Positions 35,584 through 46,740 of a stretch of DNA of 64,000 nucleotides are shown piece after piece. Source of the stretch: Zavarzinia aquatilis (GTDB lineage: Bacteria; Pseudomonadota; Alphaproteobacteria; Zavarziniales; Zavarziniaceae); assembly GCF_003173035.1 (NCBI RefSeq), contig NZ_QGLE01000001.1, positions 124,001 to 188,000 of the forward strand, written 5' to 3'. The position numbers and the translations under genes are program-made. The stretch's first letter is position 1. Each line of letters opens with the position of its first letter. The notes beneath the pieces were generated by a model. The model saw nothing but the letters and a program-made list of their open reading frames with translations. It did not search any database and was not told the origin of the DNA.

Positions 35584-37125
35584 CTATAGCCTTCGCCCGG
35601 TGCGGGTGATAGAGCGGCAAGACCCCGCATCGCCCGACTTTCCGCCGAAGCCGCGCCCGACGAAGAGGTAATAGGTGCCCTTGGGATCGGCATAGGGCCG
35701 CATGTTGACCTCGACGGGCTCGCCCAGCGCCGTGAAGCGGGCGGCCAGCTCGGGCGGCAGGGTCTTCTGGCGCGTGACGACGACGGCATCGCAGCCGATG
35801 GCATCGGCGAGGTCGAGGACCATGGCGAAATGATCTTCCGGCGGCGCGCCTTCCGGCGACCAGCGCCGGATCAGGGCACCGCTGTCGCGCAAGTGATAGA
35901 TGAGTTCGGCCGTCGCGCCGCGCTCGGTCGTGAGCACCGCCAGCGGGTGTTCGGGATCGGCGAGACGCAGCGCCTCGACCCGGTCCGCCAGCACGTCCCA
36001 GCCCCTGATCCAGCGGAAGGGGTCGGTCTGGCGCGACAATTCGAGGAAGGGCACATGGCCGACGGCAAGGCCGATGGCGATGACCGCGAAGGCCCCGCCG
36101 TGGAACCACAGCGCCGCCCGCAGCAGGCGCGGATAATCGAGCCGGACCAGCGCCGCGACGATCAGCACGCAAAGCGCGGGAAAGGCGACCGCCGCCCAAT
36201 TGCCATGGGCACGTGACAGGAAGGCCTGCGCGATCAGCAGGGCGAGGATGGGCAGCGAAAACCAGGCGAGCAGCCGGATGCCCGGATCGCGGAACAGGCC
36301 GCGCGGCCGGACCAGGACGGCGACCAGCACGAGGGCGAAGACAGGCCCCAGAATCGCCACCTGATCGGCGAGGAAGTCGATCACGCCGGAAAAATTGCCG
36401 ACATGCTGGCCGACGCTGGCGTTGGCGGCGGTGTGCTTGAAGGTCTCGAAGCCCGACAGCGCGTTCCAGACCAGATTGGGCGACAGCACGGCAAAGCCGA
36501 CGACAATGGCCAGCAACAGGCCGCCGAAGGGGCGCCGACCTTTCGGCTGCAGCGCGACCAGGATCGCGGCCGGCACCATGAAATAGGCCATGGCATATTT
36601 CGCCAGCATCCCGATGCCGAGGAAGAGCCCGGTCGCCAGCCACCATTTCGCGCCCCGCAGCGCCAGCGCCCGCTCGAACGCCCAGAGCGCGCCGACCCAG
36701 GCCGTCAGCAGCAGGGGATCGGTCGAGACGATGAAGCCCGAGAAGGCGATGCCCGGCAATGTCGCGAAGGCGATCCCGGCGAGACGGCCAATGCGCACCC
36801 CGAACAGGTTGCGGGCGAAGAGATAGACGAAGATCGGCGCGATGCCATAGGCGAGGGGCGAGGCCGCCTTCACACAGGCGGAGATGTCGCCGCACAGCGC
36901 CGTCGTCCCGGCGATGGCCCAGCCGATCAGCGGCGGCTTGGAGAAATAGCCGAAGGCGAGGTCCTGCGCCCAGAACCAGTATTGCGCCTCGTCGAGATAG
37001 AGCGGCATGGCGCCGATCCACAGGACGGCGAGCCGCAGCATGGCAAGGCCGAGCGAAAGCAGGACGACGAGGCGCAGGGCCGCGCGGTCTTCCCTGTCGG
37101 CGGTCGGGGCGGGGGCGATGGTCAT
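35584..37125 (-). CDS. GT39/ArnT-like membrane glycosyltransferase
   Basis: 513 residues with about 11-12 helices in the first 370 and a soluble C-terminal domain. [28 protein letters not shown] holds the acidic D-E pair of the PMT/ArnT family, which uses lipid-linked sugar donors. Nine bases upstream of lptF, so probably co-transcribed with LPS export; lipid A or LPS decoration is therefore plausible but not shown. Substrate unknown. Confidence 0.85.
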   Translation of the reverse strand: MTIAPAPTADREDRAALRLVVLLSLGLAMLRLAVLWIGAMPLYLDEAQYWFWAQDLAFGYFSKPPLIGWAIAGTTALCGDISACVKAASPLAYGIAPIFVYLFARNLFGVRIGRLAGIAFATLPGIAFSGFIVSTDPLLLTAWVGALWAFERALALRGAKWWLATGLFLGIGMLAKYAMAYFMVPAAILVALQPKGRRPFGGLLLAIVVGFAVLSPNLVWNALSGFETFKHTAANASVGQHVGNFSGVIDFLADQVAILGPVFALVLVAVLVRPRGLFRDPGIRLLAWFSLPILALLIAQAFLSRAHGNWAAVAFPALCVLIVAALVRLDYPRLLRAALWFHGGAFAVIAIGLAVGHVPFLELSRQTDPFRWIRGWDVLADRVEALRLADPEHPLAVLTTERGATAELIYHLRDSGALIRRWSPEGAPPEDHFAMVLDLADAIGCDAVVVTRQKTLPPELAARFTALGEPVEVNMRPYADPKGTYYLFVGRGFGGKSGDAGSCRSITRTGRRL

Positions 37126-37248
37126 GCGCAGTCAATAGCCGGGCCATGCTCCGCTGTCGAGCGGGCTTCCCATTGGCCGCCGCGCGTACCAAGATGCGGC
37201 ACGCCGGCCCCATGTCCGGCCAAGAAGCTTGCTGGAGTGATGATCACG

Positions 37249-38745
37249 ATGAAGATCGCCTTTGCTGCGCCCGCGTTGCCGTCTTCGGGCACGGTTGCCG
37301 TTCTCGCCCTCGACGACAAGCTGCTCGGTCCTTCGGCCCAGACTCTCGACAAGATGTCCGGCGGCGCCATCGGCCGGGCCCTGGCCGCCAGCCGCTTCAA
37401 GGGCAAGCGCGGCGATATTCTGGAAGTGCTGGCCCCCGCCGGTCTCGAACTCGATCGGATCCTCGTCGCCGGCATCGGCAAGGCGGAGGCGCTCGATGCC
37501 CTTGCCGCGCAGGCGCTGGGCGGTGGCATTGCCGCGCGCCTTGCCCTCTCGGGCGAAACCACGGTGCAGCTCGTCGTCGACGAGATTGACGGCCTGCCCC
37601 TGCCGACCGCGGAGATTGCCGCTCATGTCGGTTATGGCGCCCTGCTGCGCTCCTATCGCTTCGACAAGTATCGGACCACCAAGAAGGCGGACGAGAAGCC
37701 GTCCCTCGCCAAGGTGGTGATCGGGGTCGAGAAGGACGGCGCCGCCAAGAAGGCGTTCCAGACCCTGGAAAAGATCGCCGACGGCGTGTTCTTCACCCGC
37801 GATCTCGTGTCCGAACCCGCCAATGTCATCTATCCCGAATCCCTCGCCAAACAGGCCAAGTCGCTGGAAAAGCTGGGCGTCGAGGTCGAGATCCTGGGCG
37901 AGGCGCAGATGCGCAAGCTCGGCATGGGCGCGCTGCTCGGCGTCGGTCAGGGCAGCGAGCGTGAAAGCCAGCTCGTCGTCATGCGCTGGCAGGGCGGCAA
38001 GGCCAAGGACGCGCCGGTCGCCTTCATCGGCAAGGGCGTGACTTTCGACACCGGCGGCATTTCGATCAAGCCGGCCGGCGGCATGGAAGAAATGAAGTGG
38101 GACATGGGCGGTGCCGGCACGGTGATCGGCCTGATGAAGGCGCTGGCCGGGCGCAAGGCCAAGGCCAATGTGGTCGGCGTCGTCGGCCTCGTCGAGAACA
38201 TGCCCTCGGGCACGGCGCAGCGCCCGGGCGACGTCGTCACCTCGATGTCGGGCCAGACCATCGAAGTGATCAACACCGATGCCGAAGGCCGCCTCGTGCT
38301 GTCGGACGCCCTGTGGTACACGCAGGACCGCTTCAAGCCGCAGTTCATGATCGACCTCGCGACCCTGACCGGGGCCATCATCATCGCCCTCGGTCATGAA
38401 TATGCCGGTCTGTTCTCGAACAGCGATGAACTGTCCGACCGCCTCGCCGCCGCCGGCAAGGCGACGGGCGAGGGCGTGTGGCGGATGCCGATGGGCGATG
38501 CCTACGACAAGCTGATCAACTGCGACATCGCCGACATGCAGAACACCGGGCAGGACCGCTCCGGTGGCTCGATCACGGCGGCGCAGTTCCTGCAGCGTTT
38601 CGTGAACGGCGTGCCCTGGGCCCATCTCGACATCGCCGGCACCGCCTGGACCAAGAAGGATCAGGCGACGGTGCCGCGCGGCGGCACGGGCTGGGGCGTG
38701 CGCCTGCTCGACCGGCTGGTCGCCGACCATTACGAAGGCAAGTAA
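37249..38745 (+). CDS. pepA: Cytosol (leucyl) aminopeptidase PepA
   Basis: 498 residues from [14 protein letters not shown]. The M17 signature [15 protein letters not shown], the metal lysine/aspartates in [15 protein letters not shown] and [10 protein letters not shown], and the N-terminal macro-like domain (1-180) are all present. Removes N-terminal residues from peptides; in E. coli it also binds DNA. An in-frame ATG 9 bases upstream (37240) is possible. Upstream of holC by 8 bp, divergent from the LPS operon. Confidence 0.95.
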   Translation: MKIAFAAPALPSSGTVAVLALDDKLLGPSAQTLDKMSGGAIGRALAASRFKGKRGDILEVLAPAGLELDRILVAGIGKAEALDALAAQALGGGIAARLALSGETTVQLVVDEIDGLPLPTAEIAAHVGYGALLRSYRFDKYRTTKKADEKPSLAKVVIGVEKDGAAKKAFQTLEKIADGVFFTRDLVSEPANVIYPESLAKQAKSLEKLGVEVEILGEAQMRKLGMGALLGVGQGSERESQLVVMRWQGGKAKDAPVAFIGKGVTFDTGGISIKPAGGMEEMKWDMGGAGTVIGLMKALAGRKAKANVVGVVGLVENMPSGTAQRPGDVVTSMSGQTIEVINTDAEGRLVLSDALWYTQDRFKPQFMIDLATLTGAIIIALGHEYAGLFSNSDELSDRLAAAGKATGEGVWRMPMGDAYDKLINCDIADMQNTGQDRSGGSITAAQFLQRFVNGVPWAHLDIAGTAWTKKDQATVPRGGTGWGVRLLDRLVADHYEGK

Positions 38746-38753
38746 CCCGCCCG

Positions 38754-39212
38754 ATGGCGGAAGTTTCCTTCTATCACCTCGAGGCGCGGCCGCTCGAATG
38801 GGCGTTGCCGCGCCTTCTCGCCCGCGTGATCGACGCCGGCCATCGCGCCGTCGTCGTCACCGGCAACGGGGAACGTCTGCCGTTTCTCGACGGCGCGCTG
38901 TGGACCTATGACGACCAGTCGTTCCTGCCCCACGGCCGGGCGCCCGACGACTTCGCCGCCGACGAGCCGGTCTGGCTGACCGCCGATCCCGCCGACCGGC
39001 CGAATGGCGCGCGCATCCTCGTCCTCGTCGACGGGGCCGAGCCTTCGGACTTCGGCCTGACCGACATCGACCGCTGCCTCGACATGTTCGACGGGCGGGA
39101 CGAGACCGCCCTTGCCGCCGCGCGCAGGCGCTGGACCGGCTTTCGCCAAGCCGGCCACGCCGTCACCTACTGGCAGCAATCCGCCGAGGGACGCTGGGAG
39201 CGCAAGGCCTGA
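38754..39212 (+). CDS. holC: DNA polymerase III subunit chi (HolC)
   Basis: 152 residues. SFYHLEARPLEWALPRLLARVIDAGHRAVVV and LWTYDDQSFLPHG are the HolC hallmarks. It links the clamp loader to SSB at the replication fork. The pepA-holC gene order is conserved in many proteobacteria. Confidence 0.94.
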   Translation: MAEVSFYHLEARPLEWALPRLLARVIDAGHRAVVVTGNGERLPFLDGALWTYDDQSFLPHGRAPDDFAADEPVWLTADPADRPNGARILVLVDGAEPSDFGLTDIDRCLDMFDGRDETALAAARRRWTGFRQAGHAVTYWQQSAEGRWERKA

Positions 39213-39259
39213 GCCCTGCGCCCTGCGACACAAGACCGCCAAAGGTATCAGAGGTCATG

Positions 39260-39274
39260 CCACCATTTTGGTGG
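39260..39274. promoter_or_regulatory. 15-bp perfect dyad before the chemoreceptor-like gene
   Basis: CCACCA and TGGTGG flank TTT, so the site is self-complementary over 6 bp each side. Outer ATCAG (39248-39252) and CTGAT (39281-39285) extend it imperfectly. It lies 36 bp upstream of the ATG at 39311. Operator for an unknown regulator, or the holC terminator. Confidence 0.4.
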
Positions 39275-39310
39275 TAATCCCTGATGCTGTTGCGGAGCGT
39301 GGGAGCGGCC

Positions 39311-40336
39311 ATGGCGGATGTCAGCATTTCCTCCATCATCCAGAAGATCCAGTCGATGGTGGAACGCTTCGTTTCCATCAATGAGAAGATCGCCGGCCAG
39401 ACCAATCTTCTCGCCCTGAACGCGACCATCGAGGCGGCCCGGGCGGGGGATGCCGGACGTGGCTTTGGCGTCGTCGCGGGCGAGGTGAAGCAACTGGCGA
39501 AACAGGCGGCGGAGAATTCCAAGGAACTCCGCACCCACGTCATTCACGAAATCCAGGCCCAGACCGCCGTCCTGCAGGGCCAGTTCGACGACAAGGAGCG
39601 CCAGCGCCTGGCCGAGATGGCCCAGACGCTCGTCCAGCTCATCGTGCGCAATCTCTATGAACGGACGGCGGACGTGCGCTGGTGGGCGGCCGATGAAGCC
39701 TTGTGCCGCGCGCTCGAAACCCTGGCGCCGGACGCGCTCGATCATGCGGCTTCCCGTCTTGGCCTCATCAACCGTTTCTATTCGGTCTATGTCGATCTGG
39801 TCCTGACCGACCGCCGGGGCCAGGTCGTCGCCTCTTCGGCCGGGCGGCGCTTTCCCCGCCTGCTCGGGGCGCAGCTCGGCGAGATGCACTGGGTGAACCG
39901 GGCACTCGCCACCCGGAGCGGCGACGACTATGTGGTCGACGAGATTTTCCGCGATCCGCTGCACGACAGCCGCACGGTCGCCGTTTACGCGACGGCGGTG
40001 CGGGCGGGCGGACGCATCGACGGCGCGCCGCTCGGCGTGCTTGGGGTCTTCTTCGACTGGCAGGATCAGGCCCGGGTGATCGTGCGCGACGAGCCCAGCC
40101 TCAGCGAGGAGGAATGGCGCCACTCACAGGTCCTGCTGCTCGACCATTCGCTGCGCGTCATCGCCGCCTCCGACGACAACGGCCTGCTCGGCCATTTCCC
40201 GCTCGACCACGGCGGCCGGCAGAAGGGCTTCTATGTCGCCGCCAACGGCGATCTGGTCGCCTTCGCGCGGACCCTCGGTTATCAGGAATACGATGGCCTC
40301 GGCTGGTATGGGGTGATTGTGCGCCGGCCCGGGTGA
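39311..40336 (+). CDS. Soluble chemoreceptor-like protein: MCP signalling tip followed by Cache-like sensor domain
   Basis: 341 residues without membrane helix or signal peptide. Residues about 5-70 form a short helical hairpin with the MCP tip motif ([20 protein letters not shown], then [19 protein letters not shown]). The rest is an alpha/beta sensor-like region with helices (about 80-150), then [20 protein letters not shown] and [10 protein letters not shown], as in Cache domains. This order, signalling tip first and sensor last, is opposite to normal chemoreceptors. The start at 39311 follows GGGAG; an ATG at 39284 is the alternative. No che genes adjoin. Confidence 0.8.
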   Translation: MADVSISSIIQKIQSMVERFVSINEKIAGQTNLLALNATIEAARAGDAGRGFGVVAGEVKQLAKQAAENSKELRTHVIHEIQAQTAVLQGQFDDKERQRLAEMAQTLVQLIVRNLYERTADVRWWAADEALCRALETLAPDALDHAASRLGLINRFYSVYVDLVLTDRRGQVVASSAGRRFPRLLGAQLGEMHWVNRALATRSGDDYVVDEIFRDPLHDSRTVAVYATAVRAGGRIDGAPLGVLGVFFDWQDQARVIVRDEPSLSEEEWRHSQVLLLDHSLRVIAASDDNGLLGHFPLDHGGRQKGFYVAANGDLVAFARTLGYQEYDGLGWYGVIVRRPG

Positions 40337-40436
40337 CGGCGCGAAAACGAGAACAAAACGTGAAAAATACCCTTGTGCGGCGCTCGGCTTCGTGAGAGAA
40401 CGAATATGGAACAAACGCGACAAGGGGAAAACGGCG

Positions 40437-40685
40437 ATGATGCAGGCGGCTTTCGATCGGGCGTTGGTGTTTCTGGCCTGGGCCTGTCGCCCGGCGCTGT
40501 TCCTGTTTCCCCTGCTGGTGGTCGCCGAAATCGCCGGTTACATCCCGTCGGAAGTGACGATCCCCTTCGCCGCCATGGCCGCGATCCATGCCGCCGGGCG
40601 CAAGGCCTGGCTGGCCAGCCGCCGCCGCCCGGGGGTGGAGCGGGTGGTGGGCTGGGCCGCTGCCCGGCCGGTGACGCAGGCGTGA
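40437..40685 (+). CDS. Small hypothetical membrane protein (82 aa)
   Basis: MMQAAFDRALVFLAW opens a protein with one clear hydrophobic helix (about 20-38, ALFLFPLLVVAEIAGYI) and a basic tail (KAWLASRRRPG). AAGGGGAAA lies 6 bases before the ATG at 40437. No family recognised. Convergent with the ABC-F gene at a 16-bp distance. Confidence 0.6.
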   Translation: MMQAAFDRALVFLAWACRPALFLFPLLVVAEIAGYIPSEVTIPFAAMAAIHAAGRKAWLASRRRPGVERVVGWAAARPVTQA

Positions 40686-40701
40686 TGCCTGGCGCCGCCG
40701 G

Positions 40702-42585
40702 TCAGCCGGCGGCGTCCATCGCTTCCAGTTCCTCGTGCAGGGCCAGCCATTCGTTCTCGGCCGTTTCCTGCGCCTTGAGCAGCTCGCCGCGCTTCTTGCC
40801 GAGGTCGGTCATGCGCCCGGCGTTGTTGTAGGTCTTGGGGTCGGCCATGTCGGCCTCGATCGAGGCGAGTTCGACGCCCAGTTTCTCGATCCGGCTTTCC
40901 GCCGCCTTGATCTTCTTCATCAGGGGGGCGCGGGCCTCGCGGGCGCGGGCCGCCTCGCGCCGGGCTTCCTTGCGGTCGCCCGCGCCGGCATCGCCCGCCA
41001 ATTTCACCGGCCCATCCTCGAACGCCCCGGCGAGGACGAGGCGGCGGTAATCTTCCATGTCGCCGTCGAAGGCTTTCACCGTGCCGCCCGAAACCAGCCA
41101 CAGCCGGTCGGCGCAGGCTTCGATCAGGTGGCGGTCGTGGCTGATCAGGATGACCGCGCCGGCGTAATCGTTCACCGCCTCGACCAGGGCTTCGCGCGCC
41201 TGGATGTCGAGGTGGTTGGTCGGCTCGTCGAGGATGATCATGTTGGGCGCGTCGACCGCCATCATGGCAAAGAGCAGACGGGCCTTCTCGCCGCCCGACA
41301 GCCGGCCGACCTCATTGTCGGCGAGGGTGGCGCCGAAGCCGAAGGCGCCCAGCCGGCCGCGCACCTCGGTCGGGCTGGCCTTGGGCAGCAGGGCCTGCAT
41401 GTGCTGGACCGGGGTCTCGTTCAGGCGGAATTCGTCCTGCTGGTGCTGGGCGAAGAAACCGGGGCGGAGCTTGGGCGCCCGGTGCATCTCGCCCGAGACC
41501 GGGGTCAGGCGCCCGGCGATCAGCTTGGCCAGGGTCGACTTGCCGTTGCCGTTGGAGCCGAGGAGGGCGATGCGGTCGTCGGGGTCGATGCGCAGGTTCA
41601 GGCCCCGCAACACCGGCGGGCGGCCCTCATAGGCGACGGCGGCATTGTCGATGGTGACGACCGGCGGCGCCAGTTCGTCCTTGCAGGGGAAACGGAACTC
41701 CACGCGGGTTTCGCCCGGCAGCTCGGGCAGGGGCTCCATCTTCTCGATCATCTTCAGGCGGGCCTGCGCCTGTTTCGCCTTCGAGGCCTTGAAGCGGAAG
41801 CGGTCGACGAAGCTCTGCAGATGCTTGCGTGCCGCTTCCTGCTTGCCGCGCTGGGCTTCGAGATTGGCCAGCTGTTCCGCCCGCGTCTTCACGAAACGGT
41901 CGAAGCCACCGGAATAGAGCGTCATCTTGCCATGGTCGAGATGCAGGATGGCGCCGACCGCCTTGTTCAGGAGGTCGCGGTCGTGGGAGACGATGATCAG
42001 CGTCCGCGGATAGCGGGCGAGGAAATCCTCCAGCCACAGCGTGCCTTCGAGGTCGAGGTAATTGGTCGGCTCGTCGAGCAGCAGGAGGTCCGGCTCGGAA
42101 AACAGCACGGCGGCGAGGGCGACGCGCATCCGCCAGCCGCCCGAGAAGCTGCGCATCGGCCGGCCCTGCGCTTCCGGGTCGAAGCCGAGGCCGGCGAGGA
42201 TGCGCTGGGCGCGGGCGGGGCCGGCATGGGCACCGATGGCGGCGAGGCGCTCGTGAATCTCGGCGAGGCGATGGCCGTCCGTCTCGGTTTCCGCTTCCGC
42301 CATCAGGCGGGCGCGTTCCTGATCGCCGGCCAGGACGACATCGGTCGGCGTCTCGTCGCCGCCCGGCGCTTCCTGGGCGACGGTGCCGATGCGCGCGCCG
42401 CGGTCGAGCGAGATGGTGCCGTCGTCGGCGTGAATCTGGCCAAGGATCAGGCGCAGCAGCGTCGACTTGCCGGCGCCATTGTGCCCGACCAGGCCGATCC
42501 GGTGGCCGTCGGGGATCATCGCGCTGGCGCCGTCGAGGATGGTGCGCCCGGCGATGCGATAGGTGAGACCGTCAATCCGTAACAT
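40702..42585 (-). CDS. ABC-F ATPase (YheS/Uup-like)
   Basis: 627 residues: two ABC domains with Walker A VGHNGAGKST and LGSNGNGKST, signatures FSGGWRMRVALA and LSGGEKARLLFA, Walker B LLLLDEPTNYLD and IILDEPTNHLD, and a linker near 230-300. A C-terminal coiled coil (about 530-620) follows. Length and tail match YheS rather than EttA. Acts on ribosomes in related species; no TM domain. Confidence 0.9.
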   Translation of the reverse strand: MLRIDGLTYRIAGRTILDGASAMIPDGHRIGLVGHNGAGKSTLLRLILGQIHADDGTISLDRGARIGTVAQEAPGGDETPTDVVLAGDQERARLMAEAETETDGHRLAEIHERLAAIGAHAGPARAQRILAGLGFDPEAQGRPMRSFSGGWRMRVALAAVLFSEPDLLLLDEPTNYLDLEGTLWLEDFLARYPRTLIIVSHDRDLLNKAVGAILHLDHGKMTLYSGGFDRFVKTRAEQLANLEAQRGKQEAARKHLQSFVDRFRFKASKAKQAQARLKMIEKMEPLPELPGETRVEFRFPCKDELAPPVVTIDNAAVAYEGRPPVLRGLNLRIDPDDRIALLGSNGNGKSTLAKLIAGRLTPVSGEMHRAPKLRPGFFAQHQQDEFRLNETPVQHMQALLPKASPTEVRGRLGAFGFGATLADNEVGRLSGGEKARLLFAMMAVDAPNMIILDEPTNHLDIQAREALVEAVNDYAGAVILISHDRHLIEACADRLWLVSGGTVKAFDGDMEDYRRLVLAGAFEDGPVKLAGDAGAGDRKEARREAARAREARAPLMKKIKAAESRIEKLGVELASIEADMADPKTYNNAGRMTDLGKKRGELLKAQETAENEWLALHEELEAMDAAG

Positions 42586-42701
42586 GGCGCGGCTAATAGC
42601 ACGGCGGCCGGGTGCCCATAAAGCGCCGCAGTTGCCAGTCGGGCGGGCGTCGGTTAAAAGGCGCCCACCGAATTGCCGTCCAAGTCGAAATGGAGCCTGT
42701 C

Positions 42702-43124
42702 ATGGCCGTCGAACGCACTCTCTCGATCATCAAGCCGGATGCCACCCGCCGCAACCTGACCGGCAAGGTCAACGCCAAGTTCGAGGACGCGGGCCTGCGC
42801 ATCGTCGCGCAGAAGCGCGTTCAGCTGACCAAGGCCCAGGCCGAAGGCTTCTACGCCGTTCACGCCGCGCGTCCCTTCTTCGGCTCGCTGGTCGATTTCA
42901 TGATCTCCGGCCCGGTTGTGGTCCAGGTTCTCGAAGGCGAGGGCGCGGTCCTGAAGAACCGCGACGTCATGGGCGCCACCAACCCGGCCAATGCCGCCGA
43001 AGGCACCATCCGCAAGGAATTCGCCGAGTCGATCGAAGCCAATTCGGTCCATGGTTCGGACAGCGCCGAGAACGCGGCGATCGAAATCGCCTATTTCTTC
43101 GCCCAGACCGAAATCGTCGGCTGA
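42702..43124 (+). CDS. ndk: Nucleoside diphosphate kinase
   Basis: 140 residues. [18 protein letters not shown], the substrate residues and [16 protein letters not shown] with the phosphorylated histidine are intact. It exchanges phosphates between NTP and NDP pools. The ATG at 42702 is the family start; one four codons earlier is possible. Confidence 0.97.
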   Translation: MAVERTLSIIKPDATRRNLTGKVNAKFEDAGLRIVAQKRVQLTKAQAEGFYAVHAARPFFGSLVDFMISGPVVVQVLEGEGAVLKNRDVMGATNPANAAEGTIRKEFAESIEANSVHGSDSAENAAIEIAYFFAQTEIVG

Positions 43125-43132
43125 CGCGCCCG

Positions 43133-43153
43133 GCGCCCCCGGCCTGGGGGCGC
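43133..43153 (+). terminator. Terminator hairpin after ndk
   Basis: GCGCCCCC and GGGGGCGC form a perfect 8-bp stem with loop GGCCT, 8 bp past the ndk stop. Its 3' arm shares bases 43148-43153 with the first unit of the adjacent hairpin repeat, so the two structures exclude each other. Confidence 0.65.
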
Positions 43154-43227
43154 CATCCGCGCCCGATCAACTGACAGGGCGCCATCCGCGCCCGAACAGA
43201 TGAAGGGGCGCCATCCGCGCCCGATCA
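43148..43227. repeat. Three tandem 22-bp hairpin repeats at 29-bp period
   Basis: Units at 43148-43169, 43177-43198 and 43206-43227 are identical except for one base in the second (GAACA versus GATCA). Each holds GGGCGC, loop CATCC, GCGCCC (6-bp stem). The 7-bp spacers ACTGACA and GATGAAG are unrelated. The last unit includes the nadK stop codon. It lies between convergent genes; a duplicated terminator is likely. Confidence 0.85.
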
Positions 43228-44004
43228 GGGCGCGAACTGCTCGGTCAGGATGCGCTCGCCCAGCGCGCCGCCCGGATCGAACAGCAGTTTCAGGGTCACC
43301 TCGCGGTCTTCCGCGATCTCCACTTCCGCGACATTGCGCACTTCGCTGTTGTCCGCGACGGCCGAGACCGGCCGCTTGCCCGGCTCGAGCACTTCGAGCC
43401 GCACCACCGCCTCGTGCTGAAGCAGCGCGCCGCGCCAGCGCCGCGGCCGGAAGGCGCTGATCGGGGTCAGGGCCAGAACCCCGGCATCGAGCGGCAGGAT
43501 CGGGCCATGGGCCGAGAGATTATAGGCCGTGCTGCCCGCCGGTGTGGCCAGCAGGATACCGTCGCAGGTCAGGGATTCGAGCCGCATCCGCCCGTCGACG
43601 AAGATGCGCAGCTTGGCCGCCTGATGGGTCTCGCGGAACAGCGAGACCTCGTTGATGGCGAGGGCATCATGGATACGCCCGTCCTGCCCGCGCGCCTTCA
43701 TGCGCAAAGGGTGCAGCGATGACGATTCCGCGACCGACAGGCGCAGCAGGAGATCGTCCTCGGCGTAAGGGTTCATCAAAAAGCCGAGGGTGCCCTGGTT
43801 CATGCCGTAGATCGGCAGCGGGTTATCGACGAAATCGCCCGACATGATCCGGTGCAGGCAGGACAGCATCAGCCCGTCGCCGCCAAGGCCGACGATGACA
43901 TCGGCATTGTCGCCCGCCTCGCCATAGCGTTTGCGCAGGCGGGCGAGGGCTGCCTGGGCGTCCGGCGCGTCGGAGGCGATGAAGGTGATGCGTTCGCGGG
44001 GCAT
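43225..44004 (-). CDS. nadK: NAD kinase
   Basis: 259 residues. [16 protein letters not shown] carries the GGDG catalytic motif, and [11 protein letters not shown] plus [19 protein letters not shown] form the NAD/ATP site. Makes NADP from NAD. The stop codon lies in the last hairpin repeat; moaA lies 22 bp upstream on the same strand. Confidence 0.95.
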   Translation of the reverse strand: MPRERITFIASDAPDAQAALARLRKRYGEAGDNADVIVGLGGDGLMLSCLHRIMSGDFVDNPLPIYGMNQGTLGFLMNPYAEDDLLLRLSVAESSSLHPLRMKARGQDGRIHDALAINEVSLFRETHQAAKLRIFVDGRMRLESLTCDGILLATPAGSTAYNLSAHGPILPLDAGVLALTPISAFRPRRWRGALLQHEAVVRLEVLEPGKRPVSAVADNSEVRNVAEVEIAEDREVTLKLLFDPGGALGERILTEQFAP

Positions 44005-44026
44005 GGCTGGGGCGCTTCCGGGCGGA

Positions 44027-45061
44027 TCAGCCGCCGGTGGTGTTCATGTGGCGGGCCACCGCGGGGGCGGCGCCCGGCCGGTCGATGATGAAATCATGGC
44101 CTTTGGGCTTGCGGGCGATGGCGGCGCGGATCGCCGCCTGCAGTTCGTCGTCCGTGGCGCCGCCGCGCAGCACGGCGCGCAGGTCGGCGGCATCGTCCTG
44201 ACCGAGGCAGAGATAGAGCGTGCCGGTGCAGGTCAGGCGCACCCGGTTGCAGCTTTCGCAGAAATTATGGGACATCGGCGTGATGAAGCCGATGCGCCGC
44301 CCGGTTTCGGCGACGGCGACATAGCGCGCCGGCCCGCCGGTGCGATGCCCGCTCGGCGTCATCGCATAACGGCTGGCGATCCGCTCCCGCACCGCCGACA
44401 GGGGCAGGTAGTGATCGGTACGGTCGCCGTCGATATCGCCCATGGGCATGGTTTCGATGAAGGTGATGTCCATGCCCCGGCCGTGGGCGAAGGCGACGAG
44501 GGGCAGGATCTGCTCCTCGTTGATGCCTTTCAGGGCGACGGCGTTCAGCTTCACCGCGATGCCGGCTGCTTGCGCCGCGCGGATACCGTCCAGCACCGGG
44601 CCGAGTTCGCCCCGGCGGGTGATCCGGCGGAAGTCGTCGGGATCGAGGGTGTCGAGGCTGACATTCACCCGCCGGATGCCGGCGGCCGCCATCTCGCCGG
44701 CGAACCGCGCCAGCTGGCTGCCATTGGTGGTCATGGTGATTTCATCGAGCGCGCCGCTGCGCAGGTGGCGCGACAGGCTGCGCAGCAGGTCCATCAGGCC
44801 CCGGCGCACCAGGGGCTCCCCGCCGGTCAGGCGCAGGCGCTTGAGGCCAAGGGCGACGAAGGCCGAGCACAGGCGGTCCAGTTCCTCGAGAGACAGGATT
44901 TCCGCCTTGGGCAGGAAGGTCATGGCCTCCGCCATGCAATATTGGCAGCGGAAATCGCAGCGGTCGGTGACCGAGACGCGCAGGTAAGTGATCGGCCGCA
45001 GGAACGGGTCGATCAGCGGCGCGGCCAGGGCTCGGTCGAGACGGGGCAGGTTTCCATCCAT
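44027..45061 (-). CDS. moaA: GTP 3',8-cyclase MoaA (molybdenum cofactor synthesis)
   Basis: 344 residues. N-terminal radical-SAM cluster [17 protein letters not shown], a second cluster region [15 protein letters not shown], and the essential C-terminal Gly-Gly (NTTGG). It converts GTP to cyclic pyranopterin precursor with MoaC. The start at 45061 ([20 protein letters not shown]) is chosen by homology. No other moa or mob genes are here. Confidence 0.96.
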   Translation of the reverse strand: MDGNLPRLDRALAAPLIDPFLRPITYLRVSVTDRCDFRCQYCMAEAMTFLPKAEILSLEELDRLCSAFVALGLKRLRLTGGEPLVRRGLMDLLRSLSRHLRSGALDEITMTTNGSQLARFAGEMAAAGIRRVNVSLDTLDPDDFRRITRRGELGPVLDGIRAAQAAGIAVKLNAVALKGINEEQILPLVAFAHGRGMDITFIETMPMGDIDGDRTDHYLPLSAVRERIASRYAMTPSGHRTGGPARYVAVAETGRRIGFITPMSHNFCESCNRVRLTCTGTLYLCLGQDDAADLRAVLRGGATDDELQAAIRAAIARKPKGHDFIIDRPGAAPAVARHMNTTGG

Positions 45062-45167
45062 CGCCCCTATATGGCATGGAAATCGCGGCGCCGCCATGGC
45101 CGCCGGCTTGACCTTTCGGGCCGATGCCGGAACCATCCCGCGCCAAGACAAAGTGGGGGAGAAAGCG

Positions 45168-46688
<1,521 letters not shown>

Positions 46689-46740
46689 CCGGCCGGGGGC
46701 CGCTTCCTAGCATTCACGGCACCGTCGGACGGGGAGGGCG

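Noticed and set aside
35180-37213. Long minus-strand frame overlapping the GT39-like gene in another frame
   Set aside because: Arginine/alanine-rich composition and no recognisable domain; the real frame has clear membrane helices and the DE motif.
43148-43227. Short CRISPR-like array
   Set aside because: Spacers are only 7 bp, there are just three repeats, no cas genes are near, and each unit is a hairpin between convergent genes.
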